Made by a program: the position numbers and the translations under genes. Shown piece by piece: positions 15,572-17,916 of a stretch of DNA of 17,916 nt; the first letter of the stretch is position 1, and every line of letters begins with the position of its first letter. This stretch comes from an uncultured Peptostreptococcaceae bacterium. GTDB lineage: Bacteria > Bacillota > Clostridia > Peptostreptococcales > Anaerovoracaceae. The stretch lies in contig CAJOQI010000111.1 of NCBI GenBank assembly GCA_905236895.1, positions 1-17,916 on the forward strand, given 5' to 3'. Below the pieces are notes generated by a model. The model searched no databases, was not told the DNA's origin, and saw nothing but the letters and a program-made list of their open reading frames with translations.

Positions 15572-16960
15572 TTAGGAGAGTTTCTCCTCTATGGCATCTG
15601 CCACCTTCTCCAGCTCAACGGTTCTCGATGCCTTAAGGATCACCACATCCCCGCCCTTAATAATATCTTTCAAAGAAGCAATTAACTCTTCCTTGGTGTC
15701 AAAATGTTTTGCCTCACCTACTCCCCCGATTTCCAGGGCCCCCTTTTGAATGAGTCTTCCTCTATCACCCACGGTGATTAGAAGGTCTACCTTTGATTCT
15801 CCGGCAAAGCGTCCTACCTCCAGATGAGATTCCTCTTCCATCTCTCCCAGTTCATTCATTGCTCCCAGGATGGCCACCTTCCGGTTTCCGTCGGATTTCA
15901 TCAAAGTTGTAATAGCTGACTTCATGGATTCAGGCGCTGCATTATAGGTATCGTTTATTATACATATATCTCCAACCGTGCTCAGTTTAAGACGGTTATC
16001 CGTCATCTGCACTTGGGCGAGGCCTGCGATAATATCTTCTATTGCAACTCCCAATACGGAGCAGGCTGCGGAGGCGATAGCCGCATTAACAGCATTGTGA
16101 GCTCCCGGTACCAAGAGCCTAATGGGGAAAGAACCCTGTTTGCAATTCAGATTGAATCTAACTCCGCTTGCACCCAGATCCTCAATATCGGAAGCGTAGA
16201 AGTCCGCGTCCTCAGAGGTTCCCGCTCTAACTATCTTATAGGCTGCACTATCTCTATCCAATGTGTGAAGCATGTCATCATCATCATTTATTACCAGCAC
16301 ATTGTCTTTTCCGAAGAAGGATGCCACATCCATCTTCTCCCTAAAGATATTCTCTCTGGTTCCCAGTTTTTCAATATGGGATATTCCTATATTGGTTATA
16401 ACGCCAATATCCGGTTCAATGATTTCTGCCAGTCTCTTAATATGGTTTGCTTCTTCCATGGCAACTTCCAGAACGGCAACCTGCATTCCTTCCTTTAGTT
16501 CAAGCACCGCTATTGGAAGGCCAACCTGATTGTTGAAATTATGTTTGCAAGTACCTGCGGAATATTTCCTTGAAAGGCAGGAATAGATCATATCTCTGGT
16601 GGTGGTCTTTCCTACGCTTCCCGTAACTGCGATCTTCCTCATATTCAGGCCATGGATATACCATTTTGCCAATTCCTGCAGAGAATTCAATGTATCATCA
16701 ACCAGAATCAGGTTGAAATCTTCAGGAATGTCTTCAGCCTTTTCCGCTTTGGAGATAACAGCTGCTCTACAACCATTGTCATAGGTTCCCTGAAGGAATT
16801 TGTGAGCGTCGTGGTTCGGTCCAATAAGAGCAAAGAAAAGGTCACCTTCCTTTGCTTCTCTTGAATCTATTGCAATGCCGCTTATCTCGGCATCATCTCT
16901 TCCCCTTATGAGTTTCCCTTGAAGTGGAGATAATATATCCTTAATTCTTTTCTTTTCCAT
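15572..16960 (-). CDS. murF: UDP-N-acetylmuramoyl-tripeptide--D-alanyl-D-alanine ligase
   Basis: A 462-residue Mur ligase adding D-Ala-D-Ala to the UDP-MurNAc-tripeptide, the last cytoplasmic step of the precursor. The N-terminal UDP-binding domain has IAIDSREAKEGDLFFALIG (29-47). The ATPase P-loop is GSVGKTTT at 114-121. The central domain includes HNFNNQVGLP (140-149) and EVAMEE near 165-170, and the C-terminal domain begins near INDTYNAAPESM (335-346), a diagnostic MurF motif. It follows the penicillin-binding protein after 20 bases, with no murE between. The ribosome binding site (GGGGGT, 7 bases upstream) is not ideal. murF directly after an SpoVD-like gene is an arrangement I recall from some clostridia. 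Confidence 0.98.
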   Translation of the reverse strand: MEKKRIKDILSPLQGKLIRGRDDAEISGIAIDSREAKEGDLFFALIGPNHDAHKFLQGTYDNGCRAAVISKAEKAEDIPEDFNLILVDDTLNSLQELAKWYIHGLNMRKIAVTGSVGKTTTRDMIYSCLSRKYSAGTCKHNFNNQVGLPIAVLELKEGMQVAVLEVAMEEANHIKRLAEIIEPDIGVITNIGISHIEKLGTRENIFREKMDVASFFGKDNVLVINDDDDMLHTLDRDSAAYKIVRAGTSEDADFYASDIEDLGASGVRFNLNCKQGSFPIRLLVPGAHNAVNAAIASAACSVLGVAIEDIIAGLAQVQMTDNRLKLSTVGDICIINDTYNAAPESMKSAITTLMKSDGNRKVAILGAMNELGEMEEESHLEVGRFAGESKVDLLITVGDRGRLIQKGALEIGGVGEAKHFDTKEELIASLKDIIKGGDVVILKASRTVELEKVADAIEEKLS

Positions 16961-16980
16961 CTCTTAACCCCCGCCTTATC

Positions 16981-17916
16981 CTACTCTCTGTAGATGAAGA
17001 CCTTTTCGTCCACTCTGATGGTGTTTCCACCCTTTGGATACTGGTCCACTACCACAAAGTCGGCATCCTTCAGTTCCTGTTTGCTAAGCTCCGGTCTAAC
17101 TTCGTATTCAAGGCCGTTCTCCTTGAGAACCTTCTTTGCTTCCTTGAATGTGAGACCCGTAATATCGGGCACATAAGCCCTCTCAACGGTTCCGGAAGTA
17201 CCGGCTATGACGGAATTAACTCCCGCCGTCTTATATGGCAAGGCGTTCACCAAGAACTTTCTCGCGATAGGAATGGCTGTATCCGATCCCCAAAGACCTT
17301 TCTTCGGAGAGCTACAAACGATTAGGGTTACCAGCTGAGGATCGTCGATTGGAGCCACGCTTATGAAGGACATATCTCTTTTGCCTGTATATACACCATC
17401 TACTGTTTGGTCTGCGGTTCCCGTCTTTCCTCCGATTCTATAGCCTTCGATCTTTGCTCCAACTCCTCCGTAGTATTCTGTCTGGGCTTCCATGATGGTC
17501 AGCATCTCTCTGGCTGTGGATTTGGAAATTACCTTCCTCACCACCTCAGGCTCGTATTCCACGACAGTGTTTCCATCCTCGTCGGTAAGCTTCTGAACCA
17601 GATGAGGTTTCATCATCACTCCATCATTTGCTATGGAGCCTATTGCGGTAACCAGCTGGATCGGTGTGATTGCAATGCCTTGACCGAATCCCATGGTTGC
17701 CAATTCTACAGGCCCGATATTGTCCAGACAATAAACCAAAGACCCCGACTCGGCAGGATAATCAATTCCCGTCAGGTCGTTAAGGCCATAAAGATTGACA
17801 TATTTGTAATATCTGCTCTTTCCCATTTCCAGGGCAAGCTGCATATGAACGGAGTTACATGACATACCAACGGCTTGGGTCAGGCTAACCGCACCGTGAA
17901 CCGTATCGTCCGCGTC
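16981..17916 (-). CDS. Class B penicillin-binding protein with one PASTA domain (SpoVD/FtsI-like), 5' truncated
   Basis: The frame is open from the right window edge, giving 311 visible residues; the ATG at 17863-17865 is internal, since homologous sequence (SLTQAVG) continues upstream of it. Counting from the edge, the transpeptidase SXN motif is SCN at 19-21 and the KTG motif is KTGT at 164-167 (GGKTGTADQT). The catalytic SXXK serine, membrane anchor and dimerisation domain lie outside the window. One PASTA repeat occupies about 248-309 (VPDITGLTFKEAKKVLKENG onwards). The protein cross-links peptides at the septum with FtsW. B. subtilis SpoVD has one PASTA and PBP2B two, so this looks SpoVD-like, but a single such gene may serve vegetative division. 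Confidence 0.94.
   Translation of the reverse strand, partial: DADDTVHGAVSLTQAVGMSCNSVHMQLALEMGKSRYYKYVNLYGLNDLTGIDYPAESGSLVYCLDNIGPVELATMGFGQGIAITPIQLVTAIGSIANDGVMMKPHLVQKLTDEDGNTVVEYEPEVVRKVISKSTAREMLTIMEAQTEYYGGVGAKIEGYRIGGKTGTADQTVDGVYTGKRDMSFISVAPIDDPQLVTLIVCSSPKKGLWGSDTAIPIARKFLVNALPYKTAGVNSVIAGTSGTVERAYVPDITGLTFKEAKKVLKENGLEYEVRPELSKQELKDADFVVVDQYPKGGNTIRVDEKVFIYRE

Noticed and set aside
17863..17865. ATG as start of the penicillin-binding protein gene
   Set aside because: The reading frame and family-like sequence continue upstream to the window edge, and the SXN motif directly follows this Met, so the ATG is internal.
1..17916. Mobile elements, CRISPR arrays, tRNA or rRNA genes, defence systems
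   Set aside because: No repeats with spacers, transposase motifs, terminal inverted repeats or tRNA-like cloverleaf sequences were seen; the window is filled by conserved housekeeping genes.

Overview
The window looks like a chromosomal core-gene region of a Gram-positive Bacillota bacterium, most likely from class Clostridia. Pointers are the protein sequences, the strong AGGAGG-type ribosome binding sites, the DivIB/FtsQ and PASTA-containing penicillin-binding protein, and a methyltransferase-pheS-pheT-zapA-mutS2 order that recalls the ysgA-pheS-pheT-(rnhC)-zapA-...-mutS2 region of Bacillus subtilis. Genus cannot be fixed from sequence reading alone. Every gene I can support is on the minus strand, so the biological reading direction runs from position 17916 down to 1. 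Coding density is very high: no non-coding stretch exceeds about 70 bases, and there are no tRNAs, rRNAs, CRISPR arrays, insertion sequences or transfer signs that I can see.

Right half (17916 to 9970) is a division and cell-wall (dcw) cluster: a class B penicillin-binding protein with one PASTA domain (its 5' end lies outside the window), then murF, mraY, murD, ftsW, ftsQ/divIB and ftsZ. MurD and MurF build the UDP-MurNAc-peptide, MraY loads it on undecaprenyl phosphate to give lipid I, FtsW (SEDS glycosyltransferase) and the penicillin-binding protein polymerise and cross-link the septal wall, DivIB belongs to their membrane complex, and FtsZ organises the ring. murG, which often sits between ftsW/spoVE and ftsQ/divIB in related clusters, is not here, and neither is murE. 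ftsZ has its own signals: a candidate extended -10 promoter in the 68-base gap upstream and a strong intrinsic terminator directly downstream.

Left half (9909 to 1) is a translation/maintenance cluster starting only 16 bases after that terminator: an RlmP/YsgA-like 2'-O-methyltransferase, pheS and pheT (both subunits of phenylalanyl-tRNA synthetase), zapA (FtsZ-ring stabiliser with an unusually long coiled coil), mutS2 (Smr-domain ATPase), argS, a radical SAM protein of unknown function, and the start of one unidentified gene running off the left edge. Gaps are 3-26 bases, or the genes overlap (zapA/mutS2 by 4 bases, argS/radical SAM by 1 base), so co-transcription is likely.

I did not find a clear undescribed system. 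The points most worth a second look are the missing murG, the degenerate nuclease motif in the MutS2 Smr domain, the radical SAM protein with CX4CX2C cysteine spacing, and the tight terminator-to-methyltransferase junction with an ambiguous start codon.
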